Shown here: positions 55,384 through 64,000 of the stretch, piece after piece
Layout: the number at the start of each line of letters is the position of its first letter
Numbering within the stretch: position 1 is the first letter of the stretch
Assembly: GCF_001297705.1 (NCBI RefSeq)
Contig: NZ_LIRF01000003.1
Location: 1,302,001 to 1,366,000 of the forward strand
Reading direction: 5' to 3'
DNA: 64,000 nt
Origin: Chryseobacterium sp. ERMR1:04
GTDB lineage: Bacteria; Bacteroidota; Bacteroidia; Flavobacteriales; Weeksellaceae
Position numbers and translations under genes: made by a program
Notes under the pieces: generated by a model
Told to the model about the DNA's origin: nothing
The model's database searches: none
The model's input: the letters and a program-made list of their open reading frames with translations, nothing else

Positions 55384-56922
55384 ATGAAAAAATTCTTACG
55401 AAAAAATGCGTGGAATCAAGAGGGAACGTTTGATAATAGCGATTTATTCTGGTACGCAAAAGCAGTTGCTGAAATGCAGTCCCGAAAATTGGATGACCCG
55501 ACGAGTTGGTGGTTTTTTGCTGCAATTCACGGTGAAAATATTGCCGGAGATCCTGATAGCATTAATTGGAATACAATTAAAACGCCCCCAAAAGTACCTA
55601 CAAGTCCCCTTCCATCTACAAACATAAAAAATCAGTATTGGAATCAATGTCAGCACCAAACTTGGTATTTCGCACCATGGCATCGTGGCTATCTTATGGC
55701 TTTGGAAATACAGATAAGAGCAATCGTGATAGAGCTTAAGGGACCTGATGATTGGGCTTTGCCCTATTGGAATTATCTTAATGGAGAAAAAGAGAATAAG
55801 ATACCCCCGGCATTTACTCAACAGTTTCTAGGTGACGGTACCCCCAATCCTCTTTTTGTTACAGAAAGATACGGTCCGGATAATGACGGAAATATTTACA
55901 TCAAATTATTTAAAGACGGTAAACCAAGAGTTACACAAAATTGTGAACTTAAAACGGTATATACAGGCAATCAAAATTGTTTTGGAGGGCCTGAAACAGA
56001 ATTTTCACATTATGGAACGTTGTTTCCTCAAGAAAGCTTAGAGACTAATCCTCACAATTTTGTTCATAATGATGTAGGAGGAGTTTCTCAGGGAAGTGAA
56101 GGCATTATGTCTGATCCCAATACCGCAGCATTAGATCCTATTTTTTATCTTCATCATTGCAATATTGACAGAATGTGGGCATCGTGGAACGCAAAAGGAA
56201 ACATTAATCCATCACAGGTAGAATGGCTGGGAGGTCCGAAAGAAATTGGTGAACGTGAGTTTGTAATGCCTTTAATTGATGGAAAAGAATGGGTATATAC
56301 ACCAAATGATGTAACCAATCTGGATTCTTTAGATTACAGCTATGATAATCTTGAAACAAAAACAGAACGTGATATAACCGATAATACTTCTGAAAGATTA
56401 AAAAAACTAGGAATTCCGAATCTGGATCATGTTCAACTAACTGAAGATACTATGGATAATAATGAGAAACCAACAGAATTAGTCGGTGCAAACCAAGGTT
56501 CTTTTGAAATTAAGAATGCAATAACTAAAACCACCGTTAATTTTTCCGATAAAGGATTAAAAAAAGTCTCTAAAAGCTTTTTAAAAGCCTCAGCAGAGGA
56601 AGTTCCTGACCGTGTTTATTTAGTTCTTGAGAATGTTAAAGGAAATATCAACGCAAATACACTTGAAGTTTCTGTAAACAATCAGCACGTAGGATTTATC
56701 TCGCTTTTTGGACTTCGCAATGCATCATTGGGCGATTCTCACGGAGGAGGTAGCGGTCTTAGTTTTTCTTTGGATATTACCAATATTATTGATGAGCTGC
56801 ATCTTGAAAATGATCTTGAAAATGTAAGCTCTTTAGATGTTGCTGTGACTCCCGATAACGAAATTTTATCCGATACAAAAATTACAGTAGGAAGAATAAG
56901 TGTTTACAGGGAAAAACAATAG
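55384..56922 (+). CDS. Tyrosinase/polyphenol oxidase
   Basis: A 512-residue type 3 copper enzyme oxidising phenols to quinones. CuA ligands His49 (AAIHGEN), His91 and His100 (APWHRGYL). CuB ligands His224 and His228 (NPHNFVHND) and His257/258 (FYLHHCNIDRMW). Cys89-Gln-His91 would allow the Cys-His thioether of plant and fungal polyphenol oxidases. The C-terminal 140 residues (PDRVYLVLENVKGNI, SLDITNIIDEL) resemble the plant-type KFDV shielding domain. No signal peptide. Followed 2 bases later by DUF2182. Confidence 0.9.
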   Translation: MKKFLRKNAWNQEGTFDNSDLFWYAKAVAEMQSRKLDDPTSWWFFAAIHGENIAGDPDSINWNTIKTPPKVPTSPLPSTNIKNQYWNQCQHQTWYFAPWHRGYLMALEIQIRAIVIELKGPDDWALPYWNYLNGEKENKIPPAFTQQFLGDGTPNPLFVTERYGPDNDGNIYIKLFKDGKPRVTQNCELKTVYTGNQNCFGGPETEFSHYGTLFPQESLETNPHNFVHNDVGGVSQGSEGIMSDPNTAALDPIFYLHHCNIDRMWASWNAKGNINPSQVEWLGGPKEIGEREFVMPLIDGKEWVYTPNDVTNLDSLDYSYDNLETKTERDITDNTSERLKKLGIPNLDHVQLTEDTMDNNEKPTELVGANQGSFEIKNAITKTTVNFSDKGLKKVSKSFLKASAEEVPDRVYLVLENVKGNINANTLEVSVNNQHVGFISLFGLRNASLGDSHGGGSGLSFSLDITNIIDELHLENDLENVSSLDVAVTPDNEILSDTKITVGRISVYREKQ

Positions 56923-56924
56923 CC

Positions 56925-57671
56925 ATGAAAACATCAAATGCCAATCGAAATCTCATAAGTGATATTATATGGGGTATAAGCATTATCTTTTGGTTTATCT
57001 TGCTTTGGAATCCCGGTAATTTGATGACTGCAGCACATTGTCAAATGACTTTGTGTGAGGGAAGCGCGACTTCATTAAAAATGTTCCTGAAAATCAATCC
57101 TTTTCCTGAAATGATGGCGGGATGGATATTGATGGTATTTGCGATGATGCTTCCTAAGTTGATTGTTCCTATCCAAATCATTATTGATCACAGTTTTAAA
57201 AATATGAGGTTTTTAATGGTTCTTCTTTTTGTAGTTGGATATGCTTTGACTTGGATTGTAGCCGGGTTTTTATTAAACATACTCATCTTGTTTCTCAATA
57301 TTCAGATGCCTGGATCTTTTATTCCGGTTGTTATTTTTGGGGTAATTGCTTTAATCTGGCAATTTTCTCCAACTAAGCAAAGGTGTCTTAATAAGGGGCA
57401 TTATCATCCTATTTTGGCTGCATGGGGATCAAAAGCTTATAAAGATGCTTTTTCATTTGGCCTCACTCACGGTTTTTGGTGTGTAGGTGCAGGTTGGGCA
57501 TTAATGCTTTTTCCGATGTTGCTACCACAAGGACATAATTTTGCAATGTTAATAGTAACTTTTATTATGTTGAGTGAGCATATGGAACATCCGCAAGTCC
57601 CTCGTTGGCGCATAGATTTGAGGCTAAAATTATTGAGAATAATAATCTTGCAGAATCCCATCAAGCGTTGA
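56925..57671 (+). CDS. DUF2182 membrane protein, partner of tyrosinase
   Basis: A 248-residue protein with about six membrane helices, of the DUF2182 family (COG5486, described as predicted metal-binding membrane proteins). Cys- and His-bearing segments include TAAHCQMTLCEG, HGFWCVGAGWALM and SEHMEHPQVPRW. The start follows the tyrosinase stop by two bases, so the two are co-translated. Delivery of copper to the oxidase would fit, but is inference. The C-terminus is closely related to the pseudogene fragment at 29809-29985. Confidence 0.82.
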   Translation: MKTSNANRNLISDIIWGISIIFWFILLWNPGNLMTAAHCQMTLCEGSATSLKMFLKINPFPEMMAGWILMVFAMMLPKLIVPIQIIIDHSFKNMRFLMVLLFVVGYALTWIVAGFLLNILILFLNIQMPGSFIPVVIFGVIALIWQFSPTKQRCLNKGHYHPILAAWGSKAYKDAFSFGLTHGFWCVGAGWALMLFPMLLPQGHNFAMLIVTFIMLSEHMEHPQVPRWRIDLRLKLLRIIILQNPIKR

Positions 57672-57700
57672 TGTATTTATCGCCTTGGTAAAAAATAACC

Positions 57701-57740
57701 AAATGACGCCAACTAAAGACAGTTGGCGTCATTTTTATTT
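57701..57740 (+). terminator. Rho-independent terminator
   Basis: A 14-bp stem AAATGACGCCAACT/AGTTGGCGTCATTT, loop AAAGAC, then TTATTT. It closes the tyrosinase-DUF2182 operon. Confidence 0.93.
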
Positions 57741-58294
57741 AATGAGATACACCCTAATTGTTTAAAAGTTAATTAAGAGCCTTTTTAAATTTCTAAATTT
57801 GATTTTTTGTATATCATTCAAATCTTTATCTAAATCACATTCTTTAAGGATTTTTTTAATCAAAAAATAATTTCAAATATGACTTATTGAGTCTTACAAA
57901 AAAAATACCTGATAACCAAACACATAATAATTCCTGAATAAAATTTAAAAATGCTGTTATACAAATTAACAAATCTCTTTAGTGAGACTCATTTCTTAAT
58001 CCACTTAAAAAAGTAATCAGCATTACGATACATTCGTTTTACCAATTCGTGTGAAAGAGCTATATTTAAAAAAATAATATCTAATATTCACAATTAGTAA
58101 CAACACCAAGCAATAACCTACTAATCAAACAGTTCTTCTTTTTTTTCTGAAATATTATATTGAAAGTAAACGAAAACATCTTCAATTGTATCTAAATAAG
58201 TTCATTTTACATACTAAATCGGACCTATTTTGCAATACAATCTTCAATAGGATCCTATCCTAAAACAAATCTTTAAAACAACTTTTATAAAAAA
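57741..58294. other. AT-rich intergenic region
   Basis: About 550 bases without a supportable gene; stops are frequent in all frames. It must contain the promoter of the AraC-type gene, but I cannot place it with confidence. Confidence 0.4.
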
Positions 58295-59430
58295 TTGATT
58301 TATACAACACTTTTAAATATTGCAATTTTCCAAGGAATAATCTTAGGCTTGGTTATTTTAAAGTCTTCCCTATTCAATAGTCATTCAAATAAATATTTAG
58401 CATATTTACTATTTACGCTTTCCTTTGTTTTACTAAATTATGTTTTTGAACTTGAAGATGCATTTACTTCGTATCCTTTTCTACATTTTATAGACGATAT
58501 TGAGTGGATATTTTTATTGCCCGTTTTCATATTCCTGTTCATTATAAACCGGATTGACGATACTGTAAAGAACAGGCAGAAGCATTATTTATATTATATT
58601 CCATTTGCCTATTCATCTATTATTAGTATTACATACGATCTTAGTAATGTTGCAGGAATTTATAAAATCCCAGATTCAAGCATTTTCCTAGTCAATATAC
58701 TTAGGCTAATTCAGCTTTTATTTGCCTTTATCATTATCCCGTTTCTACCTCTTTACTCTTATTTTATGATAAGGCATTTAAAAGACCCGCAAGAGAAAAA
58801 ATGGGTAATTACCTTATTAACCATAATCTATTTGTTATTATTTGTCTGGCTTACTACCTATATGGCTGGTCTTTTTTTGGATTAGACATTTCCTCTACCA
58901 TGAGCGTTCTGGCTTTATGTGCAACATTTGTAATGCACTGGACAGCTTATATAGGCATTTACAAATATAAATTGGCCAAAAACAAAGATGCTATCTACCA
59001 TTTTTTACATCAAGATTCAGCTGTTTCTTATTCCAATCTGGAAATCATAGAAGATCATTCACCACAAGAATATAAGGAATCTATCACGGCCGATAATCTT
59101 TATTTTCAAAAACTGGAACTTCTTTGCAAAGATCAGCACATTTATACCGACAGTACATTAAACAGAGAAAAAGTTGCTGAGAAACTAGGCATAAGCGCAG
59201 GATATGTTTCACAAATTGTAAACACGATAACAGGAGACAACTTCGCTCATTATATCAATCAATATCGAGTGGAAGCCGTTAAGGAAATGATATCAAATCC
59301 GGAATATGAAAACTATACTTTGTTAACGATTGGATTAGAATCTGGGTTTACTTCAAAAACAACTTTTTATAATGCCTTTAAAAAAGTTACGGGCCAGACC
59401 CCCAATGAATATAAAAATACCATCAAATAA
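58295..59430 (+). pseudogene. AraC-family membrane regulator, frameshifted in a T tract
   Basis: The first frame starts at TTG 58295, encodes six membrane helices (for example YLAYLLFTLSFVLLNYVF) and stops at 58885. The other frame continues the last helix (ISSTMSVLALCATFVMHWTA) and ends in an AraC-type DNA-binding domain: LNREKVAEKLGISAGYVSQI, then the second HTH (TIGLESGFTSKTTFYNAFKK) and TGQTPNEY. A T7 tract at 58872-58878 needs one more T to join the frames into a protein of about 378 residues. It may be a sequencing error, a phase-variable switch or a true pseudogene. It stands next to the DUF3575 gene, a possible target. Confidence 0.8.
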
Positions 59431-59520
59431 GTACCATTTTATCCATTTTTAAGGTTTTGAAACCTGCATTAATTTTTATTATTTGAGTTTTGCATTTAAA
59501 TAATTCAAATTAATTTTTTT

Positions 59521-60060
59521 ATGAAAAAAACCTTTTTACTAGTAATCATGTTGTTTGCTTTTTATTCTGTTAAGGCTCAAAATGAAACTGATGCCAATCC
59601 TTATCAGAAAAACAATGAAATTAGATTAAATGTAATCGCGCCATTATTCGGTGCTGTGGAAGTAAATTTTGAACGGCACCTCAACAAAAATTCATCACTG
59701 GGGATTGCTGCATTTTTTGTTTATGATGATAAAAAAAATGAAGATATGAATTACTACATCTCTCCCTATTACAGATATTATTTTGGAAAAAAATATGCTT
59801 CCGGTTTCTTTGTCGAAGGATTTGGAGCATTCACTTCCATTGATGGAAAAAAAATATACGCAGCAGATAATGTGACATTCACTGAAAATAAAGATGTTTA
59901 TGATGTTGCGCTGGGTGCCGGGCTGGGTTATAAACTGGTCACCAAAAAAGGATTTGTTTTTGAAGCCAACGCAGGCTACGGAAAACTTTTGTTCAATGCA
60001 GACAAAACAGATCATGACGTGATGGCCAAATATGGATTGAGTGTTGGGTACAGATTTTAA
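59521..60060 (+). CDS. DUF3575 outer-membrane beta-barrel protein
   Basis: A 179-residue protein with a signal peptide (cut near SVKAQ). Alternating strands (NEIRLNVIAPLFGAVEVNFE, YYISPYYRYYFGKK, YDVALGAGLGYKLV, and a terminal LSVGYRF) are typical of small outer-membrane barrels, with DUF3575 the best match. A C-terminal Phe supports barrel insertion. It follows the AraC-type gene by 90 bases and ends at a terminator. Confidence 0.8.
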   Translation: MKKTFLLVIMLFAFYSVKAQNETDANPYQKNNEIRLNVIAPLFGAVEVNFERHLNKNSSLGIAAFFVYDDKKNEDMNYYISPYYRYYFGKKYASGFFVEGFGAFTSIDGKKIYAADNVTFTENKDVYDVALGAGLGYKLVTKKGFVFEANAGYGKLLFNADKTDHDVMAKYGLSVGYRF

Positions 60061-60092
60061 TATCAACGCTATCTAAAAACTGAAGAATGAAT

Positions 60093-60123
60093 AAAATCCT
60101 GACGAGAGTTGGGATTTTGTTTC
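60093..60123 (+). terminator. Rho-independent terminator
   Basis: AAAATCC and GGATTTT pair across a 12-base loop, followed by GTTTC. Lies about 30 bases after the DUF3575 stop. Confidence 0.6.
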
Positions 60124-60214
60124 TGTAAATGCTTACAAATACATAGAAATTTAAGACGGAAAAAAAGCTCTAATTCTCCTTTAATCTGATCCAGAATAAT
60201 GTAAAATTAAACCT

Positions 60215-60251
60215 AAAAAAAATCAGAATAGAAAATAATCTACTCTGATTT
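60215..60251 (-). terminator. Rho-independent terminator of the amidohydrolase gene
   Basis: On the minus strand AAATCAGAGTAGA pairs with TCTATTCTGATTT (one mismatch), followed by five T. It begins 41 bases after the amidohydrolase stop. Confidence 0.85.
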
Positions 60252-60291
60252 ATATTTGGTCAACAAGCTAGGAAGCTCTTTTCAGAACCCG

Positions 60292-62247
60292 TTACCCATT
60301 TTCTGAAAAATTCATATCTTTTTCAGTTGCTAGCTTTCCAGCCTGATCTTTCACATATACACATACACCGCCCACCCAGGTTTCCAATACCGGAATATCC
60401 CGCATTTTCATGTATTGTGAAGATTGTGTGGTCAATGTAAGAGGATCCTGATCCAATATAACAAAATCAGCAAAGTGCCCATCATCTAATGAGCCCACCC
60501 ATTTGTCTGCGTAACATTGCCAAGCAGCATCATACGTAACCGCAATCAAAGCCTGCTCAGGGGTAAGACATTCAGCGCTGTTTAAAACTTCAATGCTTGT
60601 TGTATGCTTTTCCATTATTCTGGTAATCGACTGTTCCATCATTCTCAAAGGTCCCAATGGGCTTACCTCATTGTCGCTGTGAAGGGTAATTCTCATACCA
60701 GCGGCAAGCGTTGAACCGCAAAGGTCGAGCATCTGTGCTTTTTCACCGAATATTACTTTCTTAAAAGCATATCCCCAGTAGCCTACATGACCAATAAGGA
60801 AACTTGGTGACACCCCCATTTGGAGCATATTGGTAATTTGATCTGCAGTCAGAAGTGAGCAATGTTCTATACGATTACGAAGCTCGGGACCTTTATACTG
60901 AGCAAGCGCACGTTGATATGCATTGATGGCAAATGTTACTGCCTGATCACCATTGGCATGAACCATTAGCGGCCAGCCTTTTACAGCTACTACTGTATTG
61001 ATTAATGTATTATAACTTGGTGGAATCGTATGGGCAGGAATACCTGGCTGTGGAAAATTAAATATACCTGTATTATCTGCAGGACTGCATAGGTATGGAA
61101 CACTCTGATAGCCCGTCAGCCCTTGGTTTGAACCGTCTGAAACCACTTTAGCATGCCCAAGATATGCAGGCTTATATTGATCGGGTTCTGTATAAGGTTT
61201 CAGTTGATCAACCTCATCCTGGCTGGTACAAAGATAGGCACCCCCCGTTCTCACCCGCTCAATATGAGTCTCGGAATATATCGTTAAAAGTATTTCTGAA
61301 ATTTTATTCAGTCCGGCATCATACATAAAAGTAATGCCCCTGGAATTGGCCATTTTAAAAAGATCGGTAAGATGACTATTAATCTGCAGGCTCATTGCAA
61401 TGATCTGTACCTTTACGGTCATCAATGCAGGGGTCATATGCAGACCTTCCTGTAGCTTACCACCGGTCTCACTAATATAATTCTCAACTGATTCATACTC
61501 GTTTCGCACCTCACTACTATGATTAAATACATGCTTTAATGCCGGAGTGTTTAGATAAAGCGTATGCATGGAAGCAGCTAACAGCATCATAGGGGTAACT
61601 TTATTAATACCATCAAGCACTTCATTATCAATATCCTGTAGCCCTACTTCACCATCATTTAACACAAAAGGCATTAATGACGGATCCAGTCCTTTCCCTA
61701 AGATAACATATCCCGGGATTTTAGGAATATCTTTGTTTACTATTGATTCAACAAAAGACAAATCATACACAGATCGTAAATTCTGCCCATCAAAAGGGCT
61801 CACATCCAGCCAATCATGCATTATTGCCGTAGGAATCATATGAACATGAGGCTCAATCAGGCCAGGGAGTAAAGTTTGGGTTCCTTTTAATTCTTTCTTT
61901 TCATATGCACCTGGATAGTTTGTGTCCATATAATTTTCTACGTCTTCTCCGCTGCCGGTTACAACAACCTTTCCATCAGCAATCCCAATGGAATCAACCT
62001 CATCCGTTGAACCTCCAATCATAGGCCGGATGGTTCCAGTTCTGATTGTTACTCCAGCTCCTATTCCTATCCCTATTCCTGTGCTGATCATTAGGGGTTG
62101 TCGATTTTCATGGCCCCTTTTTCCGGAACCAGGATTCATTTTCGTTAGATTTTCTGCACTGAAAATTTCTTCTTTAAGAATTTCCAAAACAGGATTGTTG
62201 CAAGAACAATGTGTGCACCCATGCGTGTGTTTGTGTGATTTTTCCAT
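60292..62247 (-). CDS. Amidohydrolase family protein (YtcJ/Amidohydro_3-like)
   Basis: A 651-residue metal-dependent hydrolase. Metal and catalytic motifs: LLPGLIEPHVHMIPTA (HxH, about residues 132-136), LMVHANGDQAV, RIEHCSLLTADQI, and ITLHSDNEVSPLGP near the C-terminus with the final Asp. The last 60 residues are the small beta domain (GHFADFVILDQDPLT). YtcJ-like enzymes hydrolyse amides such as formamide derivatives; the substrate here is unknown. The N-terminus has an unusual HKHTHGCTHCSC cluster and a Gly/Ile-rich stretch before the enzyme domain. No signal peptide is seen. Confidence 0.88.
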   Translation of the reverse strand: MEKSHKHTHGCTHCSCNNPVLEILKEEIFSAENLTKMNPGSGKRGHENRQPLMISTGIGIGIGAGVTIRTGTIRPMIGGSTDEVDSIGIADGKVVVTGSGEDVENYMDTNYPGAYEKKELKGTQTLLPGLIEPHVHMIPTAIMHDWLDVSPFDGQNLRSVYDLSFVESIVNKDIPKIPGYVILGKGLDPSLMPFVLNDGEVGLQDIDNEVLDGINKVTPMMLLAASMHTLYLNTPALKHVFNHSSEVRNEYESVENYISETGGKLQEGLHMTPALMTVKVQIIAMSLQINSHLTDLFKMANSRGITFMYDAGLNKISEILLTIYSETHIERVRTGGAYLCTSQDEVDQLKPYTEPDQYKPAYLGHAKVVSDGSNQGLTGYQSVPYLCSPADNTGIFNFPQPGIPAHTIPPSYNTLINTVVAVKGWPLMVHANGDQAVTFAINAYQRALAQYKGPELRNRIEHCSLLTADQITNMLQMGVSPSFLIGHVGYWGYAFKKVIFGEKAQMLDLCGSTLAAGMRITLHSDNEVSPLGPLRMMEQSITRIMEKHTTSIEVLNSAECLTPEQALIAVTYDAAWQCYADKWVGSLDDGHFADFVILDQDPLTLTTQSSQYMKMRDIPVLETWVGGVCVYVKDQAGKLATEKDMNFSENG

Positions 62248-63033
62248 AGGAATGATTTAGTTTAATGGTATGTTTAAGTTTTAATGGTTTGTGTATTTAT
62301 TTTAATGATACGCTTCCTTTATATCCATAGAAAGACAAGGCTGTCATCGGGTGAGGCCTATTATATGATTAAAATAAAGAAAGGATTATTTACAAGACAT
62401 TATATTAGCGTAAATGCTTTTGTATGAATAATTTTCATTTATTTTCAGGTATTAGTTTGTTTTATAAAAATAAGAAAAAATATCATTACAATATTATTTT
62501 TATCACTAAATGATGATTAATTTTTATGACTAAGGATTTAATTTACAACACATTCTAACTTAATTCACAATTACAATATGTATTTTACAACAACTAAAGA
62601 TGCATTATCTCTCAAAAATTTCTACTCTCTTACTGCTTATACAATACAAATTATAGCTGCAAGAAATGGATTCGGTTATCTAACTGTCAGGTTAAAAAAA
62701 CAGGTTTGTTTTTTACTCCCCGAAGTTATACGCTGAATTTTTTCTTAAATGCAAAGGTCGGATTCAATTCATTTATTGATCAGGAAGCGGTCTTAGATCA
62801 AAACTATATAAAAGAAATTTTGATATGCTTGCCCTGATAATTTTCACAATCTTAAATAATTATTTTAAGTATATTCTTAACTCACACTATAATACAACAC
62901 AAAATCCACAGTCAGAAAACTTTCGTGCTCTAAATGTGGACTTTATGTTAAATTAAATTACCGTGAGAATTTTTCAGTTTTTGGAAGATCATTTTTTAAT
63001 TCCTTCCCTCTATAAAATATCTCTTATATTTTT
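62248..63033. other. Intergenic region of nearly 800 bases
   Basis: AT-rich. A short frame at about 62704-62839 (reading FFTPRSYTLNFFLNAKVGF) could be a gene remnant, but a competing frame reads equally well, so I do not call it. No repeat, RNA or strong terminator found. Confidence 0.35.
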
Positions 63034-64000
63034 TTACCAAATATACTCACACGGCAGTTGCTTTTCTGCAATCACTCTTAATGATTTAGTCACATACAAT
63101 CTAAGGAAACAACCTGGCTCAATATTATATCTGGTCTGGCCTTGTATCAGAACTGCCATACTATAGCCTTTTGGATCAAAATTATAAATGACTATCTGTT
63201 GTTTTGGATAGATTTCTTTAAAATCAACAACCATTTTAATCTCTTCCCCAATAATATGGATAAGTCTATTTTTGTCGTTTACTACAAGGGAGCCATTTGA
63301 ATTTACATAATATTCTTTTGGGTCTAATCTTATTTCTTTGTCTTCGTTAATTACTTCACACTTCAATTGAGCAATACTACCATCAGGAATAAATAAAGAT
63401 TGTGGATCTTCATTTTCAGATTTGAAATTTCCTAAGGCTTTTACAGTTCCGTCTACGAATACCTTATTTTCATAATCCGCTTCTATACCAATACCGATCT
63501 TGTGGCTTCCTCTATTGAAATTAATACCTTCCCAACCATTAGCCCTGCTTGAATATTTATAATGCTTATCTTTCAGTACCGCTAAATAGAATTTATCATT
63601 TTCATTATATATACCGGATTCTCCACTACTAGAATTATCAACAATCATTAATCCGTTACCTGTATTATGAGTAAACTGCTGGTTTACTATCACACCATAG
63701 CTAGACATATAATTCCAGCTATCGATCATAGAAGGTGTAAGATTACCAGCATCCCAAATTACCTTCCCCTGAAATGTAGGCCTTGATCTTGTATAATTAA
63801 CAATACCCTGGTTATCAATAGTCATGGCTATCAGAGGTCCCCCCGCAAATGAGTTCGTTGTTGCAAAAGCCATAGAGGTACCATCATAGTCATTGCTTCT
63901 TACATGTATACCAGCTTGTGCTCCATTGTTGGAGAAAAACCCTATAGATGCAGAGTATTGGTTATTGCTATCTGAACCACTTTCAGTTTCAATTAAAAAA
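63034..64000 (-). CDS. Tail-fibre-like/surface protein, C-terminal part (runs off window)
   Basis: The frame stays open from the stop at 63034 to the right edge, giving at least 322 residues; the true start lies beyond 64000. The content (GIHVRSNDYDGTSMAFATT, TFQGKVIWDAGNLTPSMID, DNKVFVDGTVKA-like segments) matches the beta-rich, repeat-poor ends of phage tail fibres and of similar secreted Chryseobacterium proteins (VIWDAGN is typical of such tips). The last 130 residues form a separate beta domain. Whether it belongs to a prophage or a surface protein cannot be told from this piece. Confidence 0.6.
   Translation of the reverse strand, partial: FLIETESGSDSNNQYSASIGFFSNNGAQAGIHVRSNDYDGTSMAFATTNSFAGGPLIAMTIDNQGIVNYTRSRPTFQGKVIWDAGNLTPSMIDSWNYMSSYGVIVNQQFTHNTGNGLMIVDNSSSGESGIYNENDKFYLAVLKDKHYKYSSRANGWEGINFNRGSHKIGIGIEADYENKVFVDGTVKALGNFKSENEDPQSLFIPDGSIAQLKCEVINEDKEIRLDPKEYYVNSNGSLVVNDKNRLIHIIGEEIKMVVDFKEIYPKQQIVIYNFDPKGYSMAVLIQGQTRYNIEPGCFLRLYVTKSLRVIAEKQLPCEYIW

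Noticed and set aside
62704..62839. Short frame reading FFTPRSYTLNFFLNAKVGF
   Set aside because: A second frame over the same bases reads equally plausibly and neither has a start or a known relative; may be a remnant but cannot be supported.

Overview
The window looks like a chromosome segment of a low-GC flavobacterium, most likely Chryseobacterium or a close Weeksellaceae relative (inference). Pointers are TAnnTTTG-type Bacteroidota promoter boxes, weak ribosome binding sites, a type IX secretion (T9SS) C-terminal sorting domain, Flavobacteriia-style secreted proteins, LytS/LytTR and SusD-free outer-membrane gene content, and a DUF6443-type RHS wall protein.

Layout. 0-4.7 kb is ordinary chromosome: a secreted protein, a DUF721 protein, and a leftward operon (substrate-binding lipoprotein, mtgA, SpecificRecomb-family membrane protein). 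A tRNA-Arg(ACG) at 4719-4792 is the target of a 23.9-kb integrative island (4779-28643). The island is bounded by a perfect 15-bp direct repeat of the tRNA 3' end, has paired TGTATCCG motifs just inside both ends, and carries a tyrosine integrase at its right end. Its cargo from left to right: ArdA antirestriction protein; a HEPN-like gene and a DUF262/DUF1524 two-gene system sitting in what looks like an integron-type cassette array (attC-like hairpins, no integron integrase); a rod-shaped structured RNA; small secreted proteins; an RHS polymorphic-toxin locus with a JAB-like C-terminal domain and duplicated putative immunity genes; a polymerase-like protein of unknown role; an excisionase-like HTH protein; the integrase.

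28.7-36.4 kb is a second accessory stretch, possibly a decayed tandem island. It begins with gene wreckage (RND pump, YCII, DUF2182), followed by an intact three-gene cluster: a c-type cytochrome lipoprotein, a fusion of a catalase-like domain to a LodA/GoxA-type CTQ oxidase, and a LodB-like flavoprotein. 36.6-41.4 kb is a leftward operon (PIG-L deacetylase, an unlisted 34-aa membrane peptide, sodium:solute symporter, DUF2911 protein) with a textbook promoter and terminator.

43.1-50.5 kb is a defence island: an XRE-type regulator behind a perfect 24-bp palindrome, a DRT1-type reverse transcriptase-nitrilase, and a SIR2-like/putAbiC gene pair bracketed by related repeats (an identical 155-bp tandem pair on the left, diverged copies on the right).

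50.6-64 kb returns to chromosome-like content: serine hydrolase, LytTR response regulator and LytS-type kinase, SMP-30-like protein, a tyrosinase-DUF2182 pair, a frameshifted AraC-family membrane regulator, a DUF3575 beta-barrel protein, an amidohydrolase, and the C-terminal part of a tail-fibre-like protein running off the right edge. Several genes carry single-base indels, two of them in homopolymer T tracts, so sequencing error, phase variation and true decay all need to be considered. No rRNA genes, CRISPR arrays or intact insertion sequences were seen.
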